A DNA stretch of 64,000 nt from positions 1-64,000 of the forward strand of contig CAZIRB010000001.1 of NCBI GenBank assembly GCA_964541695.1, in the 5' to 3' direction. The position numbers were made by a program, and so were the translations under genes. Positions within the stretch are counted from its first letter, which is position 1. Every line of letters starts with the position of its first letter. This DNA is from CAZKGE01 sp964541695. GTDB lineage: Bacteria > Bacillota > Clostridia > Christensenellales > CAG-138. This document shows positions 1 through 7,929 of the stretch, piece after piece. Below the pieces are notes generated by a model. The model was not told the origin of the DNA. It saw nothing but the letters and a program-made list of their open reading frames with translations, and did not search any database.

Positions 1-2
1 GC

Positions 3-53
3 GACTACCGGCGCGGCTTCGTCGACGAGCGGCCGCGCGAAGGGAACGAATAA
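3..53 (+). CDS. C-terminal tail of an upstream gene (partial)
   Basis: An open frame enters from the left edge and ends at a TAA at 51-53, giving the tail DYRRGFVDERPREGNE. It lies in the same direction as nrdR and just before a promoter-like sequence, so it is probably the end of the preceding gene. Sixteen residues are too few to identify a family. It could also be a chance open frame. Confidence 0.35.
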   Translation, partial: DYRRGFVDERPREGNE

Positions 54-83
54 GGCCGAAAACGCATGGAAAATGCCGGTCGC

Positions 84-112
84 TGTACAACGCCGGCCAT
101 ATATGGTATACT
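84..112 (+). promoter_or_regulatory. Putative sigma-A promoter of nrdR-pgeF
   Basis: TGTACA at 84-89 and TATACT at 107-112 are separated by 17 bases, and TGG directly before the -10 makes it an extended -10. Transcription would begin near 119. This excludes the ATG at 66 as the nrdR start and supports the ATG at 147. Confidence 0.6.
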
Positions 113-146
113 GGCATATCGATTATACAAGATAGAGGGGAAAGCC

Positions 147-605
147 ATGAAATGCCGGTATTGCGCCAGCGTTGACAGCAGGGTGATCGACAGCCGGCCT
201 ACGGAGGACGGCAGCGCCATACGCCGGCGCAGGGAATGCACCGGCTGCGGCAAGCGGTTCACCACGTACGAGAAGATCGAGGACCAGCCGATCATGGTCG
301 TCAAGCGCGACGGACGCCGCGAGCCGTTCGACAGCGAGAAGGTGCGCAACGGCATCCGCAAGGCCTGCGAAAAACGGCCCATCCCCGCCTCCGTGCAGGA
401 GGAACTGGTCGAGAACATCAGCCGCGAGGTGTTCGGCACGCTCGCCGCGGAGATTTCGTCGACGGACATCGGCGAGATCGTGATGAAAAATCTGAAAGGC
501 GTCGACGAGGTCGCTTACGTACGTTTTGCGTCGGTCTACCGGGAGTTTAAGGACACCCGGACGTTCATGACGGAACTGCAGCGCCTGCTGGACGAAAAGA
601 AGTAA
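147..605 (+). CDS. nrdR: Transcriptional repressor NrdR
   Basis: NrdR represses ribonucleotide reductase genes and senses the ATP/dATP balance. The 152-residue product has the usual family length. It has the N-terminal zinc ribbon with Cys3, Cys6, Cys31 and Cys34 (MKCRYC and CTGC), followed by the ATP-cone domain (IMVVKRDGRREPFDSEKV and later). The ATG at 147 is chosen because it follows the SD AGGGGAAAG and because an upstream ATG at 66 would precede the promoter at 84-112. pgeF follows 3 bases after the stop, so the two are probably cotranscribed. No reductase gene is in the window, so its targets cannot be tested here. Confidence 0.95.
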   Translation: MKCRYCASVDSRVIDSRPTEDGSAIRRRRECTGCGKRFTTYEKIEDQPIMVVKRDGRREPFDSEKVRNGIRKACEKRPIPASVQEELVENISREVFGTLAAEISSTDIGEIVMKNLKGVDEVAYVRFASVYREFKDTRTFMTELQRLLDEKK

Positions 606-608
606 CGC

Positions 609-1463
609 ATGCAGCTACCCGCTCCCTTTTTTGCATTTGACCGCGTGTCGCGCGGCTACCGCTACCGCGAGATCGGAAAAATCGGCATATTCAGCGTCCC
701 GGGCCTCGACGCGCTCCCCGGCGTCGACCACGGGTTTTCGGCGCGCGGCGGCGGCGTGAGCAGCGGCGGCTACGCGTCGCTGAATTTAAGCTTTACCAAG
801 GACTTTGAGCGCGAGAACGTCGCGGAGAACTACCGCCGCTTCTTTAAAGCCGCGGACATCGATCCCGCGTCGATTGTGATGGACAACTACGAGCACGGCA
901 CGACCGTGCTGCGCGTGGATAGCGCGGACCGCGGCAAGGGATATACGCTTCCGCCGCTGCCGCGGTGCGACGGGCTCATTACGGACGACCCGGCCGTGAC
1001 GCTGGTCACGGGCCACGCGGACTGCATGGCCTTCTACGCGGTCGATCCCGTACGCCGCTGCATCGGGCTTGCGCACGCGGGCTGGCGCGGCGCGCTCGGC
1101 CGCATCGGCCGGATCATGATCGAGAAGATGGCCGCCGAGTTTCGCGCCGACCCCGGCCGCATGGTTATGGCCGTGGGGCCGTCGATCTGCGGGGGCTGCT
1201 TCGAGGTCGGGAACGACGTGGCCGACCTGTTTACGGACGCGTTCCCGGGTCTGCCGTGCCGCTTTGTCAACGGGAAGACCGGCAAGGCGCACATCGACCT
1301 GTGGATGGTCGCGGCCGCGCAGTTTATGGAGGCGGGCGTCGCCGCCGAGAACATCCACCTCGCCGCGCTCTGCACCATGGAGGACGAGCGGCTGTTCTCC
1401 TACCGCCGCTCGACGATGGAGACCGGCGTCGGCGGCATGGCGGCGTACCTGCGGCTTAAATAA
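609..1463 (+). CDS. pgeF: PgeF/YfiH-type purine nucleoside phosphorylase (laccase-domain protein)
   Basis: This is a 284-residue member of the multicopper-oxidase-like YfiH/PgeF family. Characterised members act as zinc-dependent purine nucleoside phosphorylase/adenosine deaminase, and one bacterial member has a role in cell-wall editing. Family motifs are visible: the GHADCMAFYAVD segment and the LAHAGWRG block hold the metal-binding His and Cys residues, and GPSICGGCFEVG follows. The gene starts 3 bases after nrdR and lies upstream of a separate strong promoter, so it appears to close the nrdR operon. The exact substrate is not determined by the sequence. Confidence 0.9.
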   Translation: MQLPAPFFAFDRVSRGYRYREIGKIGIFSVPGLDALPGVDHGFSARGGGVSSGGYASLNLSFTKDFERENVAENYRRFFKAADIDPASIVMDNYEHGTTVLRVDSADRGKGYTLPPLPRCDGLITDDPAVTLVTGHADCMAFYAVDPVRRCIGLAHAGWRGALGRIGRIMIEKMAAEFRADPGRMVMAVGPSICGGCFEVGNDVADLFTDAFPGLPCRFVNGKTGKAHIDLWMVAAAQFMEAGVAAENIHLAALCTMEDERLFSYRRSTMETGVGGMAAYLRLK

Positions 1464-1496
1464 GCGCTGCGGGCGCCGCTCGGCCCCTCATGTCGA

Positions 1497-1525
1497 TTGA
1501 CAAGGGCTTGTACACAAAGTATAAT
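1497..1525 (+). promoter_or_regulatory. Consensus sigma-A promoter of the foldase gene
   Basis: TTGACA at 1497-1502 and TATAAT at 1520-1525 with a 17-base spacer is an exact match to the sigma-A consensus. It lies just after pgeF and points to the foldase gene starting at 1571, so that gene has its own strong promoter. Confidence 0.92.
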
Positions 1526-1570
1526 GCTTTCGTTTACAGCCGATTTGTTTTGAGAGGAAGTTTTCGATAC

Positions 1571-2707
1571 ATGAGACGGAACAAATGGATCGTCGTCCTG
1601 CTGATTGGGGTACTGCTTTGCTCGGCGTTTGCCGCGGGCTGCGGCAAGGGGCCGGCGGCGGCGAAGGTCGGCGACGTGGAGATCCCGGTGCAGAGCCTTG
1701 AGAATATGTACAACAGCAACTCGTCGTACGCGGCGTATTACGGCGCGGACCTGTCGACCGCCGAGGGCATCGAGGCGTACCAGGACCAGCTGCTCGACCA
1801 GCTCATCGACATGGAGGCCAAGGCTTACCAGGCCAACCTCGCCGGCGTGACACTGACCAGCGAGGAGATCGAGACCGCCAAGACGAACGCGCAGTCGACG
1901 TACGACGAGTTCTATCAGCAGTTCGTCGACGCGGCCAAAAACAGCGGTTCGTCGAGCGTCAACGCCTACGCAAACAAGCTCCTGACCGAGACGCTGGCCA
2001 AGAACGGCAAGACGCTCGGCGGGATCAAGAAGGAGTTTCTCGAGAGCGCCAAGAAGGAGCTGCTCATCAATAAGCACCAGGAGCAGTTGCTTTCGGGCGT
2101 GACGCCCACCGAGCAGGAGATTCAGGACATGTACAACGCGGAGCTGACCGCGCAGCAGACGGAGTTCGCCTCGTCGCCCGCGTCGTTCTTTACGTACCAG
2201 ACGTACTACTCCTACGGCTATACCTGCATGCCGCTGACCATTCCCGAGGGGCTGTTCTACGTGCGCCAGATCCTCGTCGAGGACGAAGCGACGGCTAACG
2301 ACCTGCTCGCGCAGATCCAACAGGGTGCGGACTTTGAGGCGCTGCTCGCCGAGTACAACACCGACCCCGGCATGCAAACCGAGGAAAATAAGCAGGGCTA
2401 CCTCGTCGGCACGGGCGCGAGCTTTGTCGAGCCGTTCCTGAACGCGGCGCTCGCGCTGGAGAAGGAGGGCGACGTGTCCGGCGCGGTGAAGTCGGACTAC
2501 GGCTACCACATCATCAAGCGCATGAAGGACGCCGTGCCCGGCACGATCCCGTACGATACGATCAAGGCCGAGTTTGAAACGTACGCGGTCAATAAGATCA
2601 AGTCCGACTACTACACGAAACTCGCCGACGAGTGGATGCAGGGCGACTATATCACGCGCTACCCCGAGAACTACCGCTATATCGGCAAGAGCGCGCTCGA
2701 AAGCTGA
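1571..2707 (+). CDS. PrsA/SurA-like peptidylprolyl isomerase lipoprotein
   Basis: This is a predicted extracellular foldase of 378 residues that catalyses cis-trans isomerisation of prolyl bonds in exported proteins. The N-terminus is a lipoprotein signal peptide with lipobox AAGC, placing lipidated Cys24 after one hydrophobic segment. A SurA/PrsA-type helical N-domain follows. The C-terminal parvulin (rotamase) domain is recognisable from FYVRQILVEDEATANDL through GADFEALLAEY and YGYHIIKRM. The ATG at 1571 has the SD GAGGAAG and lies downstream of the consensus promoter at 1497-1525, so an earlier in-frame start at 1490 is excluded. A 30-residue membrane peptide gene follows by 15 bases. Confidence 0.9.
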   Translation: MRRNKWIVVLLIGVLLCSAFAAGCGKGPAAAKVGDVEIPVQSLENMYNSNSSYAAYYGADLSTAEGIEAYQDQLLDQLIDMEAKAYQANLAGVTLTSEEIETAKTNAQSTYDEFYQQFVDAAKNSGSSSVNAYANKLLTETLAKNGKTLGGIKKEFLESAKKELLINKHQEQLLSGVTPTEQEIQDMYNAELTAQQTEFASSPASFFTYQTYYSYGYTCMPLTIPEGLFYVRQILVEDEATANDLLAQIQQGADFEALLAEYNTDPGMQTEENKQGYLVGTGASFVEPFLNAALALEKEGDVSGAVKSDYGYHIIKRMKDAVPGTIPYDTIKAEFETYAVNKIKSDYYTKLADEWMQGDYITRYPENYRYIGKSALES

Positions 2708-2722
2708 GGAGGCTGAGCCTGT

Positions 2723-2815
2723 ATGAGTAAGGGAATCCGCATGCTCTGTCTGGTACTGGCCGTGCTGATGATGCTCGGCACCGTCACGACGCTGATTGTC
2801 GCGCTCGCGTCCTGA
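2723..2815 (+). CDS. 30-residue single-pass membrane peptide, Prli42/DUF4044-like
   Basis: The 30-residue product begins MSKGIRML and consists of a short basic N-terminus followed by one hydrophobic helix ending in LIVALAS. A perfect AGGAGG lies 10 bases before the ATG, so it is very probably translated. It begins 15 bases after the foldase gene and is in the same operon. Size and layout (charged start, MLGT/VTTLI-type helix, very short tail) resemble the tiny membrane proteins annotated as DUF4044 or Prli42 in Firmicutes. Prli42 anchors the stressosome in Listeria. The assignment rests on pattern alone and could be wrong. Confidence 0.7.
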   Translation: MSKGIRMLCLVLAVLMMLGTVTTLIVALAS

Positions 2816-2844
2816 CGCGCGGCGGATGGAGCACGCAAGAGAGT

Positions 2845-2877
2845 AAAAAGCAGGAACCGCCCGCGAGGCGGTTCCTG
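2845..2877 (-). terminator. Hairpin terminator, T-tract on the minus strand
   Basis: Perfect 11-bp stem CAGGAACCGCC/GGCGGTTCCTG with a 5-base loop at 2851-2877. Read on the minus strand it is followed by CTTTTTACTC, a rho-independent terminator facing transcription from nadE. It also closes the foldase operon on the plus strand but without a T-tract there. Confidence 0.7.
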
Positions 2878-2882
2878 TCGTA

Positions 2883-3240
2883 AGGACGGGTGCGGGGATA
2901 CGGGTGGACGTTGCAGGGGCGCCGCCCCTGCCCCACAGTTCGCAATGGTCGCGGCGGGCCGCGGCCTGCGGCCGCCGTCTTCCGCTCCCTTGCTCACCGG
3001 GCCTCCGCTTCGCTTATTCCGCCACAGGCGGCGCTCAGCTTCGGCCCCCGGGCAAAGGGACTGAGTCCCTTTGGAATCCCGCAGGAAGATCTGCCGAACA
3101 GAATGGGTTTCCAAAGGGGGTTCCCCCCTTTGGCAGGGGTTTGGGGACAGCGTCCCCAACATTCCCTACGGAGGTTTTGAGGGGCCGAAGCTGAGCGCCG
3201 CCTGTGGCGGAGCCTCCAACGCACTTCTTTTTCGTTCCCC
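2883..3240. repeat. Mosaic intergenic repeat, copy R1
   Basis: This gene-free interval between the foldase operon and nadE is filled by modules that recur elsewhere in the window. Module alpha (CCACAGTTCGCAATGGTCGC) is at 2933-2952. Module beta (TTGCTCACYGGGCC ... CCGCCACAGGCGGCGCT) is at about 2985-3046 and a reverse-oriented partial beta is at 3182-3211. Module gamma palindromes (CAAAGGG ... CCCTTTGG) are at about 3053-3075 and 3109-3135. No convincing coding frame was found here; several short open frames are by-products of the GC-rich repeat. Confidence 0.85.
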
Positions 3241-3242
3241 GT

Positions 3243-5132
3243 CTACTCCAAAAACGCCGTCGGCACGGCGTCGCTGGGCATGCGCCAATCGCCGCGCGGG
3301 GAGAGCGACACGCTGCCGACGCGGGGCCCGTCCGGCATGCAGGAGCGCTTGAACTGCTGGGCGAAGAAACGCTTATAGAAGCTGTCGAGCCAGGTTTTAA
3401 TCGTTTCGGGCGCGTACTCGCCGCAAAACGCGCGGCTGGCCAGGCGCAGGATCTTTTCGCGCGGCTCGCCGCGGCGGATCATGTGATAGAGGAAGAAATC
3501 GGTCAGCTCGTAGGGGCCGACGAGGTCCTCGGTGATCTGCGCGCTCTGCCCGTCTTTGGCAGGGAGCAGCTCCGGGCTAACGGGCGTTGCGACGATGTCG
3601 AGCAGCACGCGGGAAAGCCCGCCGCCGAAAGAATGCGCAAAGTGTGTCAGCATCGCGCGCACCATGGTCTTGGGCACGCCGGAATTGACGGCGTACATGG
3701 ACATATGGTCGCCGTTGTAGGTCGCAAAGCCGAGGGCGAGCTCGGACAGGTCGCCGGTGCCGACGACCATGCCGTTCTCCATGTTGGCAATGTCCATCAG
3801 CACCTGCGTGCGCTCGCGCGCCTGCGCGTTCTCGAAGGCGACGTCCGCCACGTCGGGCGCGTGCCCGATGTCGCGCAGATGCTGGCTCACGGCGGCGGTG
3901 ATGTCGACCGTGCGGCAGGCAATGCCGAGCAGTTCGCAGAGCGCCCCGGCGTTACCTCGCGTGCGCGTCGACGTGCCGAAGCACGGCATCGTGACGGCGA
4001 GAATGCCGCGCTTATCGCGGCCGAGGAGCGAAAACGCGCGGTCGGCGACGAGCAGCGCGAGCGCGGAGTCCGCGCCGCCGGACACGCCGACGACGGCCGA
4101 TTTTACGTTCGTGTGGCGGATGCGCGCGGCAAGGCCCCGGGCCTGCAGCTCGAGGATCTCCTCACAGCGCGCGCCGCGCTCCGGCTCGGTGTCCGGCACG
4201 AACGGCGTCTTCCAGTAGGCGCGCGTGAGGTTCGTCTCGGAAATCTCGAAGTCGAACGGCACGCGCGTAAACGAGCCGTCCGCGTTTGTCCCGCGCGTCA
4301 GCCGCTGCCGCTCGCGCGCGACGTACTGCACGTCGACGTCGGCAGCGGCGTAGCCGCCCGCAAAGGGCGCGGACTCGGCGAGCAGCACGCCGTTTTCGTA
4401 GATCATGTCGTGGCCGGCAAACACGAGGTCGGTCGTGCTCTCGCCCTCGCCGGCGCAGGCGAACACGTAGGCGCAGCTCTGGCGCGCGCTCTGCGAGCGT
4501 ACGATCATGCGTCGGTACTCCGCTTTGGTCACGGCCTCGTCGCTTGCGCTCAGGTTGGCGATCACCGTCGCGCCGGCCGAAGCCAGCAGCGTCGACGGCG
4601 GCTGCGGCGCCCAGAGGTCCTCGCAGATCTCGACGCCGAGCACGAACTCCGGCAGCGTCCCGCAGGCGAACAGCAGCCCGCTGCCGAACGGCACGTCGCT
4701 GCCGAGCAGCCGAACCGCTCCGGTCGTATCCGGTGCGGGCACGAATATGCGCTTTTCGTAGAACTCACCGTAGTTGGGCAGCACGGACTTGGGGACGACG
4801 CCGAGCGCTTTTCCGCGGTGCAGCACGACGGCGCAGTTATACAGCGCGCAGCCGACGGAGAGCGGCAGCCCGAGCACGACGAGCATATCCGAGCGCTCCG
4901 TGCGCCGGGCGACGGTCTCGAGCGCGGTGAGCGCCGCGCGCTGCAGCGCAAGCTGCAAAAACAGGTCGCCGCACGTGTAGCCCGTGACGCACAGCTCCGG
5001 CAGCACCAGAAGCTTTGCGCCGTCGCGCTCGGCGCGGCAGAATACGTCGAGGATGGCCCCGGCGTTGTGCGTGCAGTCCGCCACGCGGACAACCGGCGTG
5101 GCTGCGACGGCCTTTACGAATCCGAACCGCAT
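3243..5132 (-). CDS. nadE: Glutamine-dependent NAD(+) synthetase
   Basis: It catalyses the last step of NAD synthesis, the ATP-dependent amidation of deamido-NAD using glutamine. The 629-residue protein is the two-domain type. The N-terminal nitrilase/glutaminase domain has the Glu (LPELCVTGY), Lys and Cys (GVEICEDLW) positions. The C-terminal synthetase domain has the PP-loop VGVSGGADSALALL and the later DLSELALGFATYNGDH segment. The start at 5132 follows a good SD (GAAGGAGG). The gene diverges from the ABC exporter and has its own promoter at 5187-5216. Confidence 0.97.
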   Translation of the reverse strand: MRFGFVKAVAATPVVRVADCTHNAGAILDVFCRAERDGAKLLVLPELCVTGYTCGDLFLQLALQRAALTALETVARRTERSDMLVVLGLPLSVGCALYNCAVVLHRGKALGVVPKSVLPNYGEFYEKRIFVPAPDTTGAVRLLGSDVPFGSGLLFACGTLPEFVLGVEICEDLWAPQPPSTLLASAGATVIANLSASDEAVTKAEYRRMIVRSQSARQSCAYVFACAGEGESTTDLVFAGHDMIYENGVLLAESAPFAGGYAAADVDVQYVARERQRLTRGTNADGSFTRVPFDFEISETNLTRAYWKTPFVPDTEPERGARCEEILELQARGLAARIRHTNVKSAVVGVSGGADSALALLVADRAFSLLGRDKRGILAVTMPCFGTSTRTRGNAGALCELLGIACRTVDITAAVSQHLRDIGHAPDVADVAFENAQARERTQVLMDIANMENGMVVGTGDLSELALGFATYNGDHMSMYAVNSGVPKTMVRAMLTHFAHSFGGGLSRVLLDIVATPVSPELLPAKDGQSAQITEDLVGPYELTDFFLYHMIRRGEPREKILRLASRAFCGEYAPETIKTWLDSFYKRFFAQQFKRSCMPDGPRVGSVSLSPRGDWRMPSDAVPTAFLE

Positions 5133-5186
5133 GCGGCCTCCTTCATCGTCGGAATCAACCCATGTTTTCCCCCGTGGGACAACCCT

Positions 5187-5216
5187 ATTCTATGCGAATT
5201 CGCCTGTTTTTGTCAA
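5187..5216 (-). promoter_or_regulatory. Sigma-A promoter of nadE
   Basis: On the minus strand TTGACA (5211-5216) and TAGAAT (5187-5192) are separated by 18 bases, about 55 bases upstream of the nadE start codon. Confidence 0.8.
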
Positions 5217-5225
5217 CGAAGGCGG

Positions 5226-5255
5226 GTGACGCGCCTTGTTACGATTTGATATAAT
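5226..5255 (+). promoter_or_regulatory. Promoter of the ABC exporter operon
   Basis: A perfect TATAAT at 5250-5255 lies 18 bases after GTGACG (5226-5231). It is divergent from the nadE promoter, with the two -35 boxes about 10 bases apart. Confidence 0.65.
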
Positions 5256-5280
5256 ACTGAAAATGCGGAGGAATTGTGGC

Positions 5281-5994
5281 ATGCTGAACATCGAACACTT
5301 TACGAAGATCTACGGCAACGACCATGTCGCGGTGGACGACCTGTCCCTGACCGTGAACGCGGGCGACATATACGGCTTCATCGGCCACAACGGCGCGGGC
5401 AAGACCACGACGCTGCGCGCGGTGGCGGGCATACTGGACTTTGAGCGCGGCTCGATCACGATATGCGGCCGCTCGATCCGCGAGGAGCCGATCGCGTGCA
5501 AGCGCATGATGGCCTACATCCCGGACAATCCGGACCTGTACGAGTACCTCACGGGCGCGCAGTATTTCCGCTTCGTCGCGGACCTTTACGAGGTGCCGGC
5601 CGACAAGCGCAACGCGCGCATCGAAACGTACGCCAAGGCGTTCGAGATGGAGGACGCCGTCGGCGGGCTGATCGGCTCGATGTCGCACGGCATGAAGCAG
5701 AAGGTTGCCATCATCGCGGCGCTTTTGCACGAGCCGAAGCTTTTGCTGCTCGACGAGCCGTTTGTGGGCCTGGACCCGATCGCGGCGCACACGCTCAAGC
5801 AGATCCTGCACGAGCTGTGTGAGGACGGCTCGGCGGTTTTTTTCTCGACGCACGTGCTCGAGGTGGCGGAGAAGCTCTGCAACAAGATCGCGATCATCCG
5901 GCAGGGCAAGCTTCTCGCCGCGGGGGACATGGACAAGGTCAAGGGCGACCAGTCGCTCGAGAGCCTGTTTTTGGAGCTGAGCGAGCATGCGTGA
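5281..5994 (+). CDS. ABC transporter ATP-binding protein
   Basis: The 237-residue ATPase would energise the membrane protein encoded just downstream. The Walker A GHNGAGKTT, Q-loop region YIPDNPDLYE, signature-like SMSHGMKQK, Walker B LLLLDEP and switch His (FFSTHVLE) are all present. The signature departs from LSGGQ (SHGMK), as in the EcsA/YxlF-type exporter ATPases. The ATG at 5281 follows the SD GGAGGA, and an upstream in-frame start at 5236 would lie inside the promoter. The stop overlaps the permease start by 8 bases, which indicates translational coupling. The transported substrate is unknown. Confidence 0.92.
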   Translation: MLNIEHFTKIYGNDHVAVDDLSLTVNAGDIYGFIGHNGAGKTTTLRAVAGILDFERGSITICGRSIREEPIACKRMMAYIPDNPDLYEYLTGAQYFRFVADLYEVPADKRNARIETYAKAFEMEDAVGGLIGSMSHGMKQKVAIIAALLHEPKLLLLDEPFVGLDPIAAHTLKQILHELCEDGSAVFFSTHVLEVAEKLCNKIAIIRQGKLLAAGDMDKVKGDQSLESLFLELSEHA

Positions 5995-7573
5995 GTATTG
6001 GATTTTAACAAAGCTGCAGCTGCTCTCGCTGTTTGGGCTGAACCGCGCCAGATTTTCGCGCGACGAGGGCGAGCGCAAAAAGAGCCGCAAGAACGCCGTC
6101 ATGTTCCTCGTGATGATCGTCTCGCTCGGCTATCTGTCGTCGATGTACAGCGTGCTGCTGGCCGAGGCGCTCAAGCCGCTCTCGGCGCTGCCCGCCATGA
6201 TCCCGCTCATCGTCGCGAGCGTGTCGGTGTTCCTCGTGGTGTTCACGGTGTTCACGGTGCGCGGCGTGCTGTTTGCCCCGGGCGATTACGACACGCTCAT
6301 GAGCTGGCCCGTGTCGAAGCGCGCCATCGTAGCCGCGCGCATGACGACGCTGTACGCCTACCATCTGTGCTACGGCGCGATGTTCCTCGTGCCGGCGCTC
6401 GCGGTCTACGCCGTATATGCCTTGCCCGCGTGGTGGTTCTATCCGCTCGCGCTCCTTTTGACGCTGTTTGCGCCCGCGGTGCCGACGGCCGTCGGCGCGG
6501 TCGTGGGCACGCTGGTCACGGAGGCGACGGCGGGGCTAAAGCGCAGCAGCATACTCGATTCCATCGTGCAGATCGTGTTCGTGTTCTTCGTCATGGCGCT
6601 GTCGATGCGCACGGGTTCGATGACCGCGGCGGCCGGCGGAAAGATGGCGCTGCTTGCCGGTCAGGCGGCGTCGATGTATCCGCCGTCGGCGCTGTTTTTA
6701 AACGCGGTCGCCTACGGCGGCGCGGGGTCGGCGCTGCTGTTTCTTCTGCTCTCGCTCGCCGCGCTGTTGATCGCGGCGCTGTTTGTGTCCTGGCGCTTCT
6801 TCCGGCTCTCGACGCGGCTTATCGCCGCGCCGCGCGCCGCCGCGCGCGTGCGGCTAAGCTCCGAGCGCTCCGGCGCTTTGGCCGCGCTGTACCGCAGCGA
6901 GTGGAAGCGGTACACATCCAGCACGATCTACCTGACCAACACGGCGTTCGGCGTCGTGATGATACTGGCATTTGCCGTGCTGCTCGCGGTCGAGCGCGGC
7001 AAGCTTTCCGAGCTCCTCGATATCCCGGGCGCGCCGGACCTGACCGCGCTCATCCCGCTCGTGCTCGGCTTTGTCGTCGTGATGTCCGCGACCACGGGCA
7101 GCTCCATCTCGATGGAGGGGAAGCGATTGTGGATCGTGCGCAGCCTGCCGGTGCGCGCGCGCGACTGGTTCCTGTCCAAGGTCCTGGTCAGCCTCACGGT
7201 CATCGTGCCGGGCATATTGATCGCGGGCGTCGTGATCGGACTGGCGCTGCGCCCGTCCGCGTCCGTGTGGCCGTATCTGTTTGTCACGCCGCTTGCCTAC
7301 GCGCTGTTTGCGGCGGTGCTCGGCCTTGCGGTCAACCTGTGGCTGCCCAAACTGGACTGGAAAAACGACGCGGAGGTCGTCAAGCAGAGCGCGTCGGCCA
7401 TGGTCAGCGTGCTCGGCGGCATCGTGCTCACAGCTTTGCCGATCGTGCTCGCCGCGGCGACGGGGAGCGCGGCTGTTGTGCCGATCGTTACAATGGCGCT
7501 GTTTGCGCTTGCGGCCGCGCTCTGGGCGTTTCTTTCGAAAAATGCCGAAACATTCGCGCGCAGACTGCATTGA
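5987..7573 (+). CDS. ABC exporter membrane subunit (ABC-2-like)
   Basis: This 528-residue protein has roughly twelve hydrophobic segments in two sets separated by a hydrophilic loop rich in Arg and Ser (about residues 290-310). It starts inside the last codons of the ATPase gene (ATGCGTGA overlap) and so forms a two-component exporter with it. The arrangement resembles the putative ABC exporter family that pairs with EcsA/YxlF-like ATPases. Nothing in the sequence identifies a substrate; antimicrobial or lipid export is possible. Confidence 0.8.
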   Translation: MREYWILTKLQLLSLFGLNRARFSRDEGERKKSRKNAVMFLVMIVSLGYLSSMYSVLLAEALKPLSALPAMIPLIVASVSVFLVVFTVFTVRGVLFAPGDYDTLMSWPVSKRAIVAARMTTLYAYHLCYGAMFLVPALAVYAVYALPAWWFYPLALLLTLFAPAVPTAVGAVVGTLVTEATAGLKRSSILDSIVQIVFVFFVMALSMRTGSMTAAAGGKMALLAGQAASMYPPSALFLNAVAYGGAGSALLFLLLSLAALLIAALFVSWRFFRLSTRLIAAPRAAARVRLSSERSGALAALYRSEWKRYTSSTIYLTNTAFGVVMILAFAVLLAVERGKLSELLDIPGAPDLTALIPLVLGFVVVMSATTGSSISMEGKRLWIVRSLPVRARDWFLSKVLVSLTVIVPGILIAGVVIGLALRPSASVWPYLFVTPLAYALFAAVLGLAVNLWLPKLDWKNDAEVVKQSASAMVSVLGGIVLTALPIVLAAATGSAAVVPIVTMALFALAAALWAFLSKNAETFARRLH

Positions 7574-7635
7574 GCCAAGCGACATAAAGTGTCCACAGAA
7601 ATTTTAAATTTGCGGACGAACGGGAAAAATATTTA

Positions 7636-7644
7636 TGGTATAAT
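7636..7644 (+). promoter_or_regulatory. Extended -10 promoter before the small protein and cdaA
   Basis: TGGTATAAT is a full extended -10 element. No good -35 is seen at 17 bases. It would drive the 66-residue protein gene and probably cdaA-cdaR. Confidence 0.6.
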
Positions 7645-7674
7645 CGATTCGTGAGGCAAAGGAGAATTTCACTT

Positions 7675-7875
7675 ATGCCGATTGACCTGCATAGTGCGGG
7701 TGGCCTGCCGGTCGAGGGTCCTGCGCTCGATGAAGAAGCTGCGCGGGAACGGGAAAAACTGACGGAATTTGTGCTCGCCGAGTACCAAAAAACAGGTACG
7801 CTGTGTTCGGCGCACGTCTGCGAAGCCGTGACGGACTTTGAGAATTACGCCAGGGAGCACCTGAAAGAGGATTGA
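7675..7875 (+). CDS. 66-residue protein of unknown function
   Basis: A short soluble, acidic protein (MPIDLHSAGG to REHLKED) preceded by AAAGGAG 10 bases before the ATG and by the extended -10 promoter at 7636-7644, so expression is likely. The central part (EEAAREREKLTEFVLAEYQ) should form an amphipathic helix. A single Cys pair lies around TLCSAHVC. I do not recognise a family. It sits 54 bases upstream of cdaA in the same direction, so it may be part of the c-di-AMP operon. Confidence 0.75.
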   Translation: MPIDLHSAGGLPVEGPALDEEAAREREKLTEFVLAEYQKTGTLCSAHVCEAVTDFENYAREHLKED

Positions 7876-7929
7876 TCGAGCGCCGCGGGCACGGGCTCCC
7901 GCCAAGGGGAAAGGAGGCGCGTTTTAGGC

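Noticed and set aside
1490..1570. In-frame upstream start for the foldase gene
   Set aside because: It lies before the predicted transcription start and would bury the lipoprotein signal.
3204..5249. Open frame of 681 codons opposite nadE
   Set aside because: nadE carries clear catalytic motifs, SD and promoter on the other strand; the antisense frame has none.
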